A stretch of DNA of 64,000 bases from Physcia stellaris. Lineage: Eukaryota > Ascomycota > Lecanoromycetes > Caliciales > Physciaceae. Positions within the stretch are counted from its first letter, which is position 1. The number at the start of each line of letters is the position of its first letter. Of the stretch, positions 38,307 through 51,159 are shown piece after piece. The DNA lies in NCBI GenBank assembly GCA_018902385.1, contig JABSSW010000033.1, positions 248,001-312,000 of the forward strand. Direction: 5' to 3'. Position numbers and translations under genes: made by a program. Below the pieces are notes generated by a model, which was not told the origin of the DNA, ran no database searches, and was given only the letters and a program-made list of their open reading frames with translations.

Positions 38307-41300
38307 TGTGACATCAAAAATGTATAACAGAGACGATTGTATAACTAGATTAATAATTGCAAAATTAACTATTTTACAGATTTTTGTTTATATAGTCAGT
38401 CAATTTGCTCAATCGTACACATATTTCGAAACATATTCGAAAGTATGAATTTGTTAAATTCAATCGAAAATTTGATGTAGACGTGATCAAATTGATTTTT
38501 TCGATAATCGAATTGCTTGATATAATTTTATCGAAATTCGATTTGTTGTTTCGTTGATTTGAATTTTGAATGTTTTATATGCGTTTTTTTTTTAACATCG
38601 AAGTTTTTTGAGATGATCAATATTTTTCAACATTGAGATTTTTGAACGTGTAAATATGTTTCGTTTTTGAAATTTGAAAAATCGTTGTAATCGCGATTTT
38701 CGCATCGAGTATTCAAATTTGAAAAAGCATTGTGATCGTGATTTTCGCATCGAGTTTCGTTTTTTTCGATTCGTAGTCAATTTGCGATAAAAATTTGAAA
38801 ATTATCTTCGTGAATGATTCAAAAAAAACATGATTTAATGACTCGATTGTCTGTTGTTTTCAATATCGAAAATTTGATTTCGTACAATTCACAGTTTTCG
38901 ATTTGATGATTGATTGACAATTGATTGACAGAAAATTTTGAATTCGAATCATTTTTTATTTTTTCATCTCTTTTTTTCTCGAGTTTTTATACAGAAATCG
39001 AACGTTACAATGATGCTAAACGAAATAAAATCGAATAATCGCGATTTTCGCAAATGATATATCGAGTTTTCGAAATTTTCTTGATTTTCTATTTTTATCT
39101 CATCATGATATTCAACGTTCAATTAGATCGAACAACAATTTCTGAAAATGTTTTTGACACGATTCAGTTTTTCATGCGTCGTAAATTCTAGATCGTAAAC
39201 AACACAAAGTTGATGACATAAAATCGTGATGCGAACATGATTGTTTTCGAATCAATTGTTTTGTTAAAAAGATTATATTTTGAACGCGTTCAACGTTGAA
39301 CGTTTCATGATGTTAAATTGCTTTAAAATCGATTGTATCATTAGAAAAATTGCATTCGCAATGCTATGTTTTTCAAATATGTTTTCGCTGTACGATTTTG
39401 CTTTTTAGTTTTATTTTTTGATTTTACTTTTTGATTTTATTTTTTGATTTTATTTCTTATCAATGTCGTTGTTTTCTGATTGATGTATGAATTTTAGCGA
39501 AACTTTTTTTTTTCTTTTAGTTTTAACTTTTTCAGAAAACGAAACGACGTCAAAACGATTTATTTTCGAAAGATTTTGACATTTTTCACGCTTTACTCTT
39601 CGATAAATCGCTATGAAATTCACGTAAAGTTAATTCATATCAATTTTCGTTGAATTGAAACGATAATTTATCGTGTGATTTTGAACGAAATGTTTGTTTG
39701 CAATTTTCTGATTCATGTTTGCATGTTTAAATTTTGTCAAAATGTTTTGCGCATTATATTTTGCAATTTACGATTTGATGTATGTTTATGATTTGATTTT
39801 ATTCATGTATTTTCGTTTTTCGCTTTATTCGATCAACATACGTTTCGAAATGTTTTTCATCAAAATGTTCGATCAAATGCGTTTTACATCGAAAATTCGA
39901 TCAGAAAGTTGTCTGTATGAACGACGTTTTTTTTTAATTTTATTCGATTTGCAATATTTTCGTATTGATTTTGAAATGCTTTTCATCAAAATGTTCGATC
40001 AAAAATTGTTTCACACGAATGACGTTTCTTTCTTTTAAAATTTGAAAGTAAAACAATTGTGTGTTAAATTTTTGACTTTGTTTTGTTGTCAATCGAGTGT
40101 GATCATATCAGAAATAACTAATTTTTGTTTCATTTGAATCGCGCACGAAATTTGCGACAATGAACGAATTCAAACATCGAAAATCGTCGTCATTGTTTGA
40201 CAATGAACGAGTTCAAACATCGAAAATCGTCGTCATTGTTTATTTTATTTCAGATTTTTGAATATGTTTTTGCTCAATCATTCATTGATCAAATTCGAGA
40301 ATTCGTGCATTATCAATATTATTATATTCATCGACGATCACGTCTGACACAATCGAGAGCAAAACGAAATCATTTCGAGAAATTAATTTTTCGTTGTTAA
40401 GAATTTTTCGAAAACTTTGTAATTTCTTTATATTTTCTTCATGACTCGGCCGCATCGAACTGACTTGAAAAATCATTATAGTCGTGATCTTCGCATCTGA
40501 CAAACTCGAATTGATCGAAACGTTTGCAGAAATCGTCGTTAATACGTCAAATTGACGATTGCTTTTGAATCGATTTTTTCTTTCAATAATTTCTTTGTGT
40601 TTGTTGAGATTTCGATGATACTATGATCTAAAATAGACTATTGCTTTGTTTTTGATATCGATTTTCATTTAACGATCTATTCGAATCGAATTGTTGCAAA
40701 ATAAATATTTTCAATTTCGAAATGCGTTTTTGTCGACGCGATTGATCATTTGTTTTGATTTTTACTTCTAGATTTCGTTTTCTTTTTATTTTCTTTTTTG
40801 TGAAATTCTTTTTGCTCGATTTCAAACTCGATAAAATTCGATGAAATCGTTGTTTAAATATTCAATCAAATATGTTTCGATATCGTTAATCATCTTTCGA
40901 TAAAGAATAAACAGAATTGTGAGATGATTTTGTTTAATTGCAAATTTTATTACATGTTTGCGATTCATTGCGCGTTCGTCAAATTTGTTGATGTTCATTG
41001 AACAAATTGTATGTTCATGATTGTTGCATGTTTTCGATTTTCGATAGAATTAAAATTATGAAAATTCATTGCTCAAAATGCGTTTCATGCGAAATCGTAT
41101 TTTCGCTATTTAAATACTCGTACGAATACAACAAAGACTTTGTCTCGACTATAAATAATAAAGTCGATCGATTTTTTCGATTCGATATGTTCGAAACGAT
41201 TTATGATGAAAAAATTTTGCATTGAAGAATGTCAAAATCGATATTTTGATCGATATATTCATTTTGATTTTGTTGCATCATGAAATTCTACGATCGATTT

Positions 41301-42693
41301 AAATCATTTTTAGAAGCATTTGCGATTGTTTTTGTTCGAAAATTACTTGTACGAAGTAGACGTCATAAATCTGAATTGTTGAATGTTTAAAATCACAAAC
41401 TCGCGATTAGAAATCTAGAACGAAACTGCTCGAATTCAGTAAAGACATTGTTTTCAAAATTGATTTTTTTATTGCAATTAGTCATGCAAAACTTTTTGCG
41501 ACAACGTTTGATGATAATGTCAGCAAAACTCGTCGCGAAAAATTCATTGATGCTATTGTTTATTGTTTATTGCTTGATTCGAAATTTTCATTATGCGATG
41601 TGAACTCGATGTGAAAATGATCAATTGATTCAATTGTTGAGTAGTTCAATGATTGTTTTTTTTTTTGCAAAATCAACATATTGCTGAAACGTCGTCGATA
41701 CAGTGTATTTTGACTGACTTCTTGTTAATTTTATCGAACGTGAATTTTTTATCGCTTTTTTGATTTGAAACTGTATTGCATTCGCATAAACTCTCGATCG
41801 CGTTTTTTCGTTGAAATCACGTCTTTATCGTTGAAGTCATCATGAAGTTTTCTGTTATATTTTTGTTGAAATCAACGTTTGATCAACTTTTGATGATGTT
41901 TTGATATTTTGACTCTTGATATCTCAATGATTTGAGTATAGAATATGAAAAATTCATTTCGCGTGAACGTTTCGACAAGTTGCGCAAATTTTTTCAATCG
42001 TTTTAACGTTTTTGACTCATGATCATTGTTATGAATAATCGAAAATTCGAAATGATTGACGTTTGTCGTTAAAGACGTCAACGAGATCGAATGATTGAAA
42101 TCACGTGTGTAGACTCGTTGTACGAAAATAGTTTGCTTTTGTTGTTTTTAGTTTTTCAAATTCGAGTTCGTTTTCTAAACTGAACAATGTTTGATAACAA
42201 AATTATACAATCAATTTGAATTGCGATATTTAGTTGTATGAAATACAATTTTCTTCTCGATTTGTTTCTCGTTCAGATTCTCGTAAAATCGATTTTTTCG
42301 TTCGCATCGAAACTCGAAAACGTGACGATACGTTCAATCATGAAATTGTTTGTTTGTTATACACGAATGATGTTAATCTGATGATTATGATAATTATTAA
42401 AATGTAAAATTCAAAAAGTGTGACATCAAAAATGTATAACAGAAACGATTGTATGACTAAATTAATAATTGCAAAATTAACTATTTTACAGATTTCTGTT
42501 TATATAGTCAGTCAATTTGCTCAATCGTACACATATTTCGAAACATATTCGAAAGTATGAATTTGTTGAATTCAATCGAAAATTTGATGTTGACGTGATC
42601 AAATTGATCTTCTCGATGATCGAATTGTTTGATATAATTTTATCGAAATTCGATTCGCAATGTTTTGTTGATTTGAATTCTGAATGTTTTACA
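38307..42693. mobile_element. LTR-bounded element C nested in element A, no recognisable coding content
   Basis: Direct repeats of about 273-275 bp (38307-38579 and 42419-42693) begin TGTGACATCAAAAATGTATA and end near GAATGTTTTA(C/T)A. About 3.8 kb lies between. No retrotransposon protein domain can be recognised. It interrupts the protease/gag part of element A. A large non-autonomous LTR element is the simplest reading. A clear target duplication was not found. Confidence 0.55.
40156..40241. repeat. tandem duplication, 43 bp x 2
   Basis: Two adjacent units starting GACAATGAACGA and ending GTCATTGTTT differ by a single A/G. They lie inside element C. Confidence 0.85.
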
Positions 42694-44685
42694 GTTTTTC
42701 GACTCATGTTCGAAGAAAAACTTTTCGCTAATTTCGCTGATTTCATCGTTCGTGATAGTTTGATCTAGTTGAGTCGAATTTTGAACAGAAAATCGATTAT
42801 GTTGTGAATTTTTAAAGCGTTCTTTTCTTTACGTAATATTTTTGAATATAAAAACAACGAATTTTGATTCTGAACAATCTTTTGATCAACGACTCAACGT
42901 TTCGCATTTGTAACAACTCGTTGACGTTTTTTTTTTGATTTGAAAACTTTTAAGCGCGATCAACTTCGAAATCGAAAATTTTTTGAGAATTGACGAGATG
43001 AAAACGCGAATAGAAAATTTGACGTTGATTTTTCTATTCGTTGATTGATCAACTCGAATGAACACTTCAAATTTAATGATTTGATAGTTTTGAGATTGTG
43101 AAATTTTTGATTTACATTTTCAATCAATTTTTTCAGCGAATTGACATCGTTGAACTTTCATTGTTGACGATAGCTCGTTGAAAAATAGATGTTAATTTCT
43201 CGCGAAACTCATCAATCAAAATCTGCTGAAAATAGTCAAATAGTTGACTAAATAAAAGAACGAATTCTGAAAAAAATTCGAAAAACGTTGATTGATGTTC
43301 ATTTTGAAATTTTTAAATTTATTTCGAACGATGCGATCGACGTTCTTTTCGACAAAAATTGTAATCAATAGAATAAACATTTCGTCAATCGTTTTAAAAA
43401 TAAAGAATCACGTTTGCGTCGAACAAAAACATGATCACGAACGATTTCATTCAGTCACAATGATACGATCAGAATTTTCATTTGATTCGTAAAATAATGA
43501 TCATTGTTGATAATGAGTTTGTCGCGAATCAATTGTTTTCAGATTTTATAAAATAATTTCGAAATGTTGTGTGAAAATTTGAAAAAATTCGAAATTTTAG
43601 CATTACGTTTTTTATTTTTTTTAACGATTGTATTCGAAGATGAAACGAAAACGATTGTATCGATTCTTTTCAAATTGATTTGAAAAATGACGTTTTCGAT
43701 CGTGAATTGAAAATTTTCGATGAAAAAATCGTTGTTTTTAAATTTAAAATCGATTTGTTGATTTCGAATGATTTGAACAATATTAACAAATTTATTGTAA
43801 TTATCGACGTGTTCGTTTCATTGAAAATGCAAATTACGTCGATGTCTCTATCGACGCGTAATTTCTCGATAACTTTGAGCATTGATGTTGAATCATGACG
43901 AATTCAATTGATTAATTGTGTTTCAATACAAATGTTGAAAAAATTCTCACAATCGTTTTTTTCTATCGAAAGTTGATGAACGTTCTCGAGATGACAGAAA
44001 AAACGTTCGAATTCGAAAGCAAAACAATGAAATCAAATAATTTTTGTTTTGTTTTAAAAATGACAATACGATCGATTTGAATAATGCGTTTGCGTTTCAT
44101 GAATGCGAATATGTTAAATGACATGATTGTTTGTAAAAATTTGATTTGCAAAAAAATGAATCGAAATCGAAAAACGTTTGCAATAAAAGATAGAAAAAAA
44201 AATTATTTAATCATTATCAATTGCGAAAAACAACGAATGATATGTAACGTGTTGCTTAAAAATGTGATAAACAAAATGAATAGTTGATATTTCGTTATTG
44301 ATGTTGATTTTTGATGAAATCGAACGTCGTCTACACAGTTTGTCGTTTTCGTTCAATGATCGAAAGTAATGTCAATTGATCGTTTCGATTTGTAGCGTAC
44401 GATCTCGTCGTCGTTTTGCTAAAATATCGAAATGATTTTTTCGTGAAAATTCACACTCGAAATCGTTGTTCTTTAAAAAATGATTTGTGTGAAATAGAGT
44501 TTCGATGCTCTCATTCGAATCGTTTGAACTTTTGATTTCACGTGAGCAGAACTTTCTCGTCTTCGTTGCACGTCTAAAATTTGATTGTTGACGTTTTAAA
44601 TCTTCGCGTTTGATTGAGATTTTGTTTATTGAATAAATTGTCGTATTTCAAACAATTTGAAAAAATTAAAATGATTTAAAAATAA

Positions 44686-44902
44686 TGTGAGATGTCATGT
44701 ATTGATATAATACTAATACATAATTACACGAAAATTTCTAAATAGAAAGCAAATACATGAAAATCTGCAAAAACATATGTAGAAAATTTAATTTTTTGAA
44801 TGCGTCAAAACGAATTTCGATTTTAACACTCGATGATAAAATAACGATGTTAACACGATGTTAATTTTGTTCAAATGTTGAATTCGATGCACGTTCGTCA
44901 CA
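44686..44902. repeat. LTR (right) of Ty3/gypsy element A
   Basis: 217 bp, partner of 29475-29691. It is followed directly by the target duplication ATTTG (44903-44907). Confidence 0.85.
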
Positions 44903-45989
44903 ATTTGTTTTGATTTTTATTTTTTTTCGTATTGTTTTGAAAATTCGTATTGTATCAGCGATTTCAAAATCAATCGTTTTGCATTGTATTATTCAATCGA
45001 TCGATGTAAACAGATTACTCATTCATAATACGCAACTGTAATCGTCAGAAATACTCTTCTGTTGTAACAAATCGAAACATACGATTTGAATCTTGAAAAA
45101 TTTTCATTTTTTGATGTAAACAGAATTCAAATTCACGAAATCTTTTTTGTCATTTTTGACATGATACAGTCAATTCAATACATAATCATCGTTAACTAAT
45201 ATTCAGATCTTGTAATCTTCAGATTTCGATTTCGATAATATGTGAACGATGACATCAAATCGATTCATAAAACGTTGTATTGTTTCGTCGACGATCAAAT
45301 GAATATCGATATTTCAATATAACTTGAAAAATACACGAAAATGTTCGCTAAAACGATTCATTTTTTGAAATACGTCTCGATGTATTGTATCGACTGAAAT
45401 CAAATGAAAAAATCGATTAATTTGTTTTCAACGTTTCAAGAAAATGTGTTCTGAAACAGATTTATGAATAGATTTCGTATCTTTTGTGTTTCAAAAATTC
45501 TCAATACAGCTTTCAAGATGTAAGCTCATGTATATTCAGATAACAATATAAGCTCGTAATTTCTTTACAGTAATAAAAAATCAGATACGAGCGTACGATT
45601 TGTTTTCAAAATTGACGTGAAAATCTGCTTCGTATTGATTCGTGCAATCGATCAGATATTGAAAAATTTCAAACGTAAAAAACAGACTAAATATGTCATA
45701 TGATGTACGAAGTACATGCTGAAATAATATATTTAAATCGTGTTTTAAATCGTCTTTGATACGAAGTGGTTTGAATTTCGGCATCGATCAAAGTTTGAAA
45801 AAGAGTTGTTTTGATATTTTGATAGCAATAAACGCGTCATTTACATGATTCACATCGTCTGATACGCGATTTCGACTCATATTGTATTGAATACTTGAAA
45901 TAACGAGAATTAAAGAGATGTTGACGATGTAATGTGGATGTAAAGTAGGTAGGAAACGCGTCGTTTGATGTTTTGGTGGGATACGCGAA

Positions 45990-46020
45990 TGCCAAGCCTT
46001 ATGTGCCACGCCCGGCGATG
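45990..46020. repeat. right arm of the inverted repeat bordering AT-rich block 1
   Basis: TGCCAAGCCTTATGTGCCAC then GCCCGGCGATG: the exact inverse of the two conserved segments of 28519-28554, without the five-base spacer. It marks the sharp return from AT-rich to GC-balanced DNA. Confidence 0.75.
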
Positions 46021-48457
46021 GGGTTAGTCGACCAGGGACAGATTTCAATCAATGATAACTAACGTGCCTTTTGCTCTGCTGGTCTCCGCTGATAGACTGC
46101 TGGAACCCCTTCCGATCGTGTCTGGACGGACTCATCATTCTTGTCTTGAAATCTTGAAGCAATAGATCTAAGCGTCTTGTAACATCCAAGTCGGAAATTT
46201 GCTAGCAGAGCTGAGCAACCAATGAAAATCTAGAGAGTTGGGCTAGATTTCAAGTAATTGTCGAGAAAATTCCACCAAGCCTATGTGGAGCCATCAGGGA
46301 AAGTTCTGCCTCTTATATCATTTATCAGGGAGGGCTCCAGGGTCAGATCCACTCAACCTTGAGCTCGCGGCGCAGTCGGTAAATGTGAAAGGTGTGTTGC
46401 CTGTAAACGTCACCGGGGAGGTCATGCTAGGCTGTCAGCTTAAAGATATGGAAAGACTAGGATTTCGGGTTTTCAGCTGCGCATGTCTGATAACAAAGCA
46501 TCAGCAGTATCCTGAGCCTCGATTATGGTATACATCCATAGCCAATCGCTTATAGCACGTACTCGCCCACTTTTCTTCACGGGGCTGTTTTCGACACGGC
46601 TCTTCCCCCAAATTAGACAGTGGGTGTGACCCAAATAATGCCGTATTCGTAATGGCTGGATGCTGGCTAAGTTGAAAAGTCACTAGCTCTGGATTTGCTC
46701 TCAACATTATGCTGGGCATCCTGCGAAGGACAGCGATATTTCGGCGATGGCATCAGAGCCTGACGGTATGCCTGTTTGACAATGGGCTGGATGCTGCATA
46801 CGAATGGTGTCTCGTGCAAAGCTTATGCACTTCGCCCCGTCAAAACGAACACTTGCAGCTTGACGCCGGGATATTCCAGCAATCCCATGAGGGATTTATC
46901 TCATCTAGCGACTTTATTTTTAGGCCTAGAAACGCGGCGTGTAAATATACAGACTCGTCGTGAATGGTTAGTCAAGAGGGTGGTGGATCCACACGAGCGC
47001 TGTTGACTGCGCGCAGCTGGCACAGGCAAACGACGAGTTCTCGATCCGTAACTTTGCAGTGAGGCACAGCTATGGCAACCACACTGTCGGAAATTCTGAA
47101 ACAAATATTGCGGATTTGGTTGGTGGGGCAAGGTCTGTATGCATATTGGATGTCGCCCATCGATGATAAGGAGATCCAAGGTAAGGAGTACACCAATCAA
47201 ATCAGGTAAGATCTCATGCGGGGATCTGCAAACAAAAAATCCAACCCTCCTTTTCACGTGGCAGCTGAAGATACAAGCGATCATGCATGCTTTAGTCTCG
47301 GCAATTGGCCCTTCGGTGAATTTGCTTTGTCACTACAAGCTTTCCACTTGATGCAAGGAGCCAACTCCGTACGGTCCCTTACCACAGCGGGTGGTTAGCG
47401 TGGATTTTCTGTCGTCGACCTTTGAGACGCACAAATTTATCCTTGATAGGGACTTCATACTTGAGCCGCCGGAGGATCCAACCATCCGCTGTGGTAAGAT
47501 AGAAGGGGCTGATCACACAGAGTTTTCTAAATATGGATACTTTGCTTCTAGGTTCGGTCCGCTTCGGCGCCCCGTCCACCAAGAGTCTTGGCAGTGGCTC
47601 TTCTCGAAGTCCATTCTGTCAGAGATGCTTGGCACGTGGAGCCCGGCAATCTTAGGATCACTTACTACCAGATCATGGGATATTAGATAGTAAGCCTTAC
47701 GAGAAAGGTGAAGTTTCTGAAAAGTCATATAGCCAGCTAGACCGCTATAACCTCGTCCGCTGGAAAAATTCCCTCACTCGTCAGACATTCCATCGTAAGT
47801 ATACTCTCGCAAACCTGCGGTTGCCCGACTTCTGATGAAGACAGAAAATGATATTCTCTTCATATCGTCTTCATACACTTTGTTCCAATGACTGGTACTC
47901 GTCTTATCATACTGACTTTGGAGAGGATCCAGACATCCCTTCGTAAGTATACTCTCACAAAAAACTGCGATTGCCCGACTTCGATCATAACCATGCAACG
48001 ATGATACTCCAACACATTTCAGATCATGATAGCATTCAGTAAAGGCAGAGACTCACCCAGCTCTCCAAGTAAGGCGATGGCACACGCTAATTTCAATCAA
48101 ACAGCCAATGTCTACTGATACCTCTTGCCAGTTGTCTCCGTGATCCTCTTGAGTTGATATTCTTGCCGCCGGAAATCAAACATGATACAAACTTATTGGC
48201 TTCTGTAAACTTGAAAGTTGGTTGTAATGGGCTTCTGTCATGGTGCAATGTCAGCTTAGAGACGGAAAGCCGAGGAGACAAAACAGTAGACAGACAAGTC
48301 ATATGAAAGCGCAGCTGAAAAGACGCATCAAAAGGAAGTTTTTATCCTGTGGACATCATCAAGCTTTCGTTGCATATCGCGCGAGAATTAAAGTCTGACC
48401 AAGGGATAACGTTTCTAATAAAATAAGTGCGAGATCTGGAACCTTTCAAACCTTCGA
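46021..48457. other. eroded intergenic DNA between AT-rich block 1 and the PKS relic
   Basis: GC-balanced sequence with no frame I can assign. Two stretches (about 46970-47170 and 47400-47570, plus strand) read like fragments of former coding sequence but match no family I recognise. The dispersed-element copy D lies at 47786-47955. Confidence 0.4.
47786..47985 (-). repeat. dispersed element copy D with a tandem unit of about 150 bp
   Basis: On the minus strand the core reads YDKTSTSHWNKVYEDDMK then SFSVFIRSRATAGLREYTY, colinear with copies A-C. The segment CGTAAGTATACTCTC with TTGCCCGACTTC occurs at about 47794 and again at 47943, so about 1.3 units of a 151-bp tandem repeat are present. 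The perfect terminal inverted repeat seen in B and C is not present here. Confidence 0.55.
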
Positions 48458-50240
48458 CTAGATGCTGAACCTCCCTGCCGCCAACATATCCCTCATGACC
48501 AACTTTCCAAGCAAATTGGGCGTGACCGCATTGCCTAGCAACAGCAAGAACGGCACATCAACGCTAAAGGCTATGAAGAACCAAGTGCGGAACTCGGCCG
48601 CTAACATGCTGTCCATGCCCCATTTCATCAAAGCCATGTTCCTCTCGATGTTTGCCGCAGGCACCAGGATCAAGTTGGCGAGACGCTGTACAACAATGAT
48701 GGTCATGGTCTCCCTCACCGTCTCCTCGTCGCAACCCGCGGTCTCGAGTGTCGCGGCCAATGCAGAGGGCAGGCCAGCGTCAGTCTTCTTACTGTGCAGG
48801 TCTGATTCACCATCCAGCGACGAGGCAAGAACGGCTGTACCAGGACCGTCGAGAGTAGGGATCGTGCCTTCGAATTCATCCGGCGAAGCTTCTTCATTCC
48901 CTGTGTTTCCAAACCGGTAAGCACGTGTGCCTCACCAGACTCGAGCTTTGGATCGCGAGCAAAGCTGATGACGATAATGGAGAGAAGTTCTTCCTATTTG
49001 ATAAGCGCGATGCCCTTGCGCAGGAGTACGGCTTCGATTTCCGGGTTCTCGTGCAGGTATCCGACTTCGCTAATCGCGCCGAGCCCGATCGAGAGAGCTA
49101 GATAGCCGTGTGAGCGTCTATACTTGGCGAAATTATCTATGAAGCTGCTGGCGGCGGTATAATTACTTTCAGTGGTTGAATCAACCGCTTCAGCCACAAA
49201 GGAAGTCATGACGAACATGTTGACGCTTTTGGCTGCGACAGATGGTGCGTGGTTGAGAAGCGCATTGTGCAGATTTCAGGGACTTTCGGTGCGACAGACG
49301 TGTGCCACGATGTGTTTGCCATTGAAGTCCAGATTGATTCGTCCAGGCCCATCGCTGCTTGGACTACACCGCCGATGGGGCCGGAGACAGAGTCTACACA
49401 GCTTTGCACAACGGCGGTTCTGCTAACAGCCCAGAGCGGCCGATAAAGGCAAAGTTACGGGCTCCTTGCTTCATCATCCATTTCGAGATGCTAAGACCAA
49501 TACCTCCGAGGCAGCCACTCAGGACGTAAGTCTTCTTTGCAAAGAATTTGGTGTCGTATTTGGCTGGCACTGGCAGAACCCGGACAAGGGAGGTGTCCTT
49601 CTCGAAAGAAATTGCAATCTTGCCCATTCGGTTTTTGGAAGAGAAATAAAGGAAGGTGCACCATCTAGAGCTTGCCCAGTCACGGATCTTGTTGAATGCG
49701 ACAACACGAGTACAGATCCGAGCGACGGTTAGACTGATGGGGGGCGTCTTCACACGAGCATCAAGACCCCAAACCACTAGCGTGAGTTGAGCAGAGATCT
49801 CGGGGTCTGAGGTACCTTAAGCACGGCAGAGCTGCCGAACCAGAAAAAGTGCCCGTCGTCTGGTGTGAAGCTCAGCTGATTTCCCCAATAAAATGACTTC
49901 CCTGGCGATCCGCCGCTGCCAGTGTTCCGCAGACTGCTTGGTCATGGTGACACTGGGCGACCGTGCGTGTAACCCTTCGCTTATTGTTACCACGCTCTTC
50001 GGACGTACCTCCGCATGGCGGATTAGTAATCAGCAGGCGAACACGAGTGGCACAACCCATATTGGTCGCAACTCGCAAGCAGCTGCATCTTCAGCTTGCA
50101 AGACTTTGGCCAACTGTCTGTAGCTAGCGTCTGACTGGCTGGTGTATTGGTAGGGGTGGTCCAGTCACTCCAGTGCGGTGTTCCCATCCACCGTTGAAGC
50201 CTAGAAATAAGCTTATCTACCTTATCTCGTTCGGACACGG
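48458..50240 (-). pseudogene. C-terminal relic of a highly reducing polyketide synthase (KR and ACP)
   Basis: Minus-strand pieces in several frames follow polyketide synthase order. A ketoreductase core lies at 49394-49500 (KKTYVLSGCLGGIGLSISKW, MMKQGARNFAFIGRSG) and continues at 49206-49409 (GPIGGVVQAAMGLDESIWTS) and 48994-49218 (ESNYTAASSFIDNFAKYRRS, SIGLGAISEVGYLHENPEIE). An acyl carrier protein lies at 48458-48760 (MKWGMDSMLAAEFRTWFF, with the phosphopantetheine Ser in DSM), ending at a natural-looking stop. Upstream (49.5-50.24 kb) there are weaker remnants, such as LSFTPDDGHFFWFGSSAV. The parts are separated by frame changes and stops. The ketosynthase, acyltransferase and dehydratase domains are absent; the relic ends where AT-rich block 2 begins. 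The normal protein would be about 2300 or more residues. Confidence 0.7.
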
Positions 50241-50245
50241 TCGAA

Positions 50246-50310
50246 TACTCGTGTCGCCCAGAAGTGAGCTTTAGCGTTAGGGTTTAGGGTTAGCGGTTAT
50301 TGCCCGCTTA
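50246..50310. repeat. left inverted terminal repeat of AT-rich block 2, with telomere-like motif
   Basis: It reads TACTCGTGTCGCCCAGAAGT, then GAGCTTTAGCG, then TTAGGGTTTAGGGTTAG at 50277-50293. The inverse of the right end (59055-59118) matches over about 60 bp with scattered differences, including TTAGGGTTAGGGTT. Confidence 0.75.
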
Positions 50311-50951
50311 CCTCCCCGCACGATGCGGAGTAACTCAATCAATATTTTCTCTATCTTCACCCAATTTGTTAAGCATCAGTGAAAATTTCGATAGTCTAAT
50401 TGCTTCGTTCAATTCGTTCAAAAACGCAATAAAATTTTCAGTCTGCGAAGCTCTGACGTCATGACAAATACAATGCAATTTATCGTCAATGCAATTTGTA
50501 AAAAAAAAATTTTCAAAATCTCGATTTCGAATTTCGTCTACTAATCAGTACGAATAATTCGAGCAACTTTTCTATCGCTCATAAAATTTCTCAGTTTCAC
50601 GATTTTATTGTTTTCACGTCTCGAGCGAGCGATATCACTCAAAACGAAAACATGACGTTAATGACGAACAACGATTTCTTGAGTTGAATACGACATTGAA
50701 ATATTGCTCGTATAACGATTCGAATGACTCAAATTATATCTGTACAAAATCAAATTGCTGAAATTTCTCGAACGTATATCTGAAAAGATGTTATTTGCAT
50801 GAAATTTCAAATGAATGTTTTTTAAATTTCATCGTCGTCGAAAAATTAGCTTTTGAAATGAAAAACGTCGTCGAAATTGTAACATCGTTGCAATTTGTTT
50901 CGTCAATTAAACACTGTTTCGTTCGTTTTCATGAGTATCGTGAGTCGTTTT

Positions 50952-51159
50952 TGAATAGACGTATTATTGACTAACTAGACGAAAACAATAAATCTGCAAA
51001 AACAAATAGATACAAAATGTTGAAATTGCAAACAATGTGCGACGTCAAATTTCAAATCACGTTAATTTCAACGTAAAAATAAAGCATAATTCGTTGTTCG
51101 ATTACATATTATATTCATTATCTATTTGTCAAATTCATTTGTCAAACATGCTCGTAACA
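50952..51159. repeat. LTR (left) of Ty3/gypsy element D
   Basis: 208 bp, starting TGAATAGACGTATTATTGAC and ending GCTCGTAACA. Partner of 57418-57625, with the same length. The differences between the two are almost all C/T or G/A. Confidence 0.85.

Larger units (their letters stand above)
29475..44902 (-). mobile_element. Ty3/gypsy LTR retrotransposon A, fossil, interrupted by two nested elements
   Basis: Bounded by 217-bp LTRs and a perfect ATTTG target duplication. Read on the minus strand, it still shows a protease-to-RT linker region (37216-37887), reverse transcriptase (about 32824-33487), RNase H (about 32.4-32.7 kb) and integrase (about 31500-31706) in Ty3/gypsy order. Without the two nested LTR-bounded elements it is about 7.5 kb. 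The copy is heavily mutated with many breaks and is inactive. The LTRs are still close to each other, yet the inside is strongly AT-shifted, so the base composition reflects genome-defence mutation more than great age. Confidence 0.85.
28519..46020 (-). mobile_element. piggyBac-type DNA transposon (DDE_Tnp_1_7 family), mutated and split by a 15.4-kb insertion
   Basis: The transposase N-terminal part lies at the right, minus strand, from an ATG at 45880. Pieces include MSRNRVSDDVN, then LRTSYDIFSLFFTFEIFQYL at 45581-45784, then TKSIHKSVSEHIFL and VDETIQRFMNRFDVIVHI around 45200-45450, matching the fungal piggyBac transposase core including the first catalytic Asp region. The C-terminal Cys-rich end lies at the left, 28587-28787, as FECKLCDIRLCNNDYCF, the typical piggyBac terminal zinc-binding motif. 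Without the inserted retrotransposon the element is about 2.07 kb. The frame has many in-frame stops from C-to-T type mutation, so it cannot encode a transposase. TTAA target sites are not visible at the ends; the right flank has TTAG. Outer boundaries are inferred from the flanking inverted repeat. Confidence 0.7.

Noticed and set aside
28556-45985. Dozens of 60-110 codon open frames in AT-rich block 1 as host genes
   Set aside because: They lie in mutated transposon DNA, have extreme Asn/Lys/Phe/Ile composition and either belong to transposon domains or overlap on both strands.
46970-47170. Plus-strand stretch reading like part of an oxidoreductase
   Set aside because: No cofactor or active-site motif could be confirmed and the frame soon closes; called eroded DNA.
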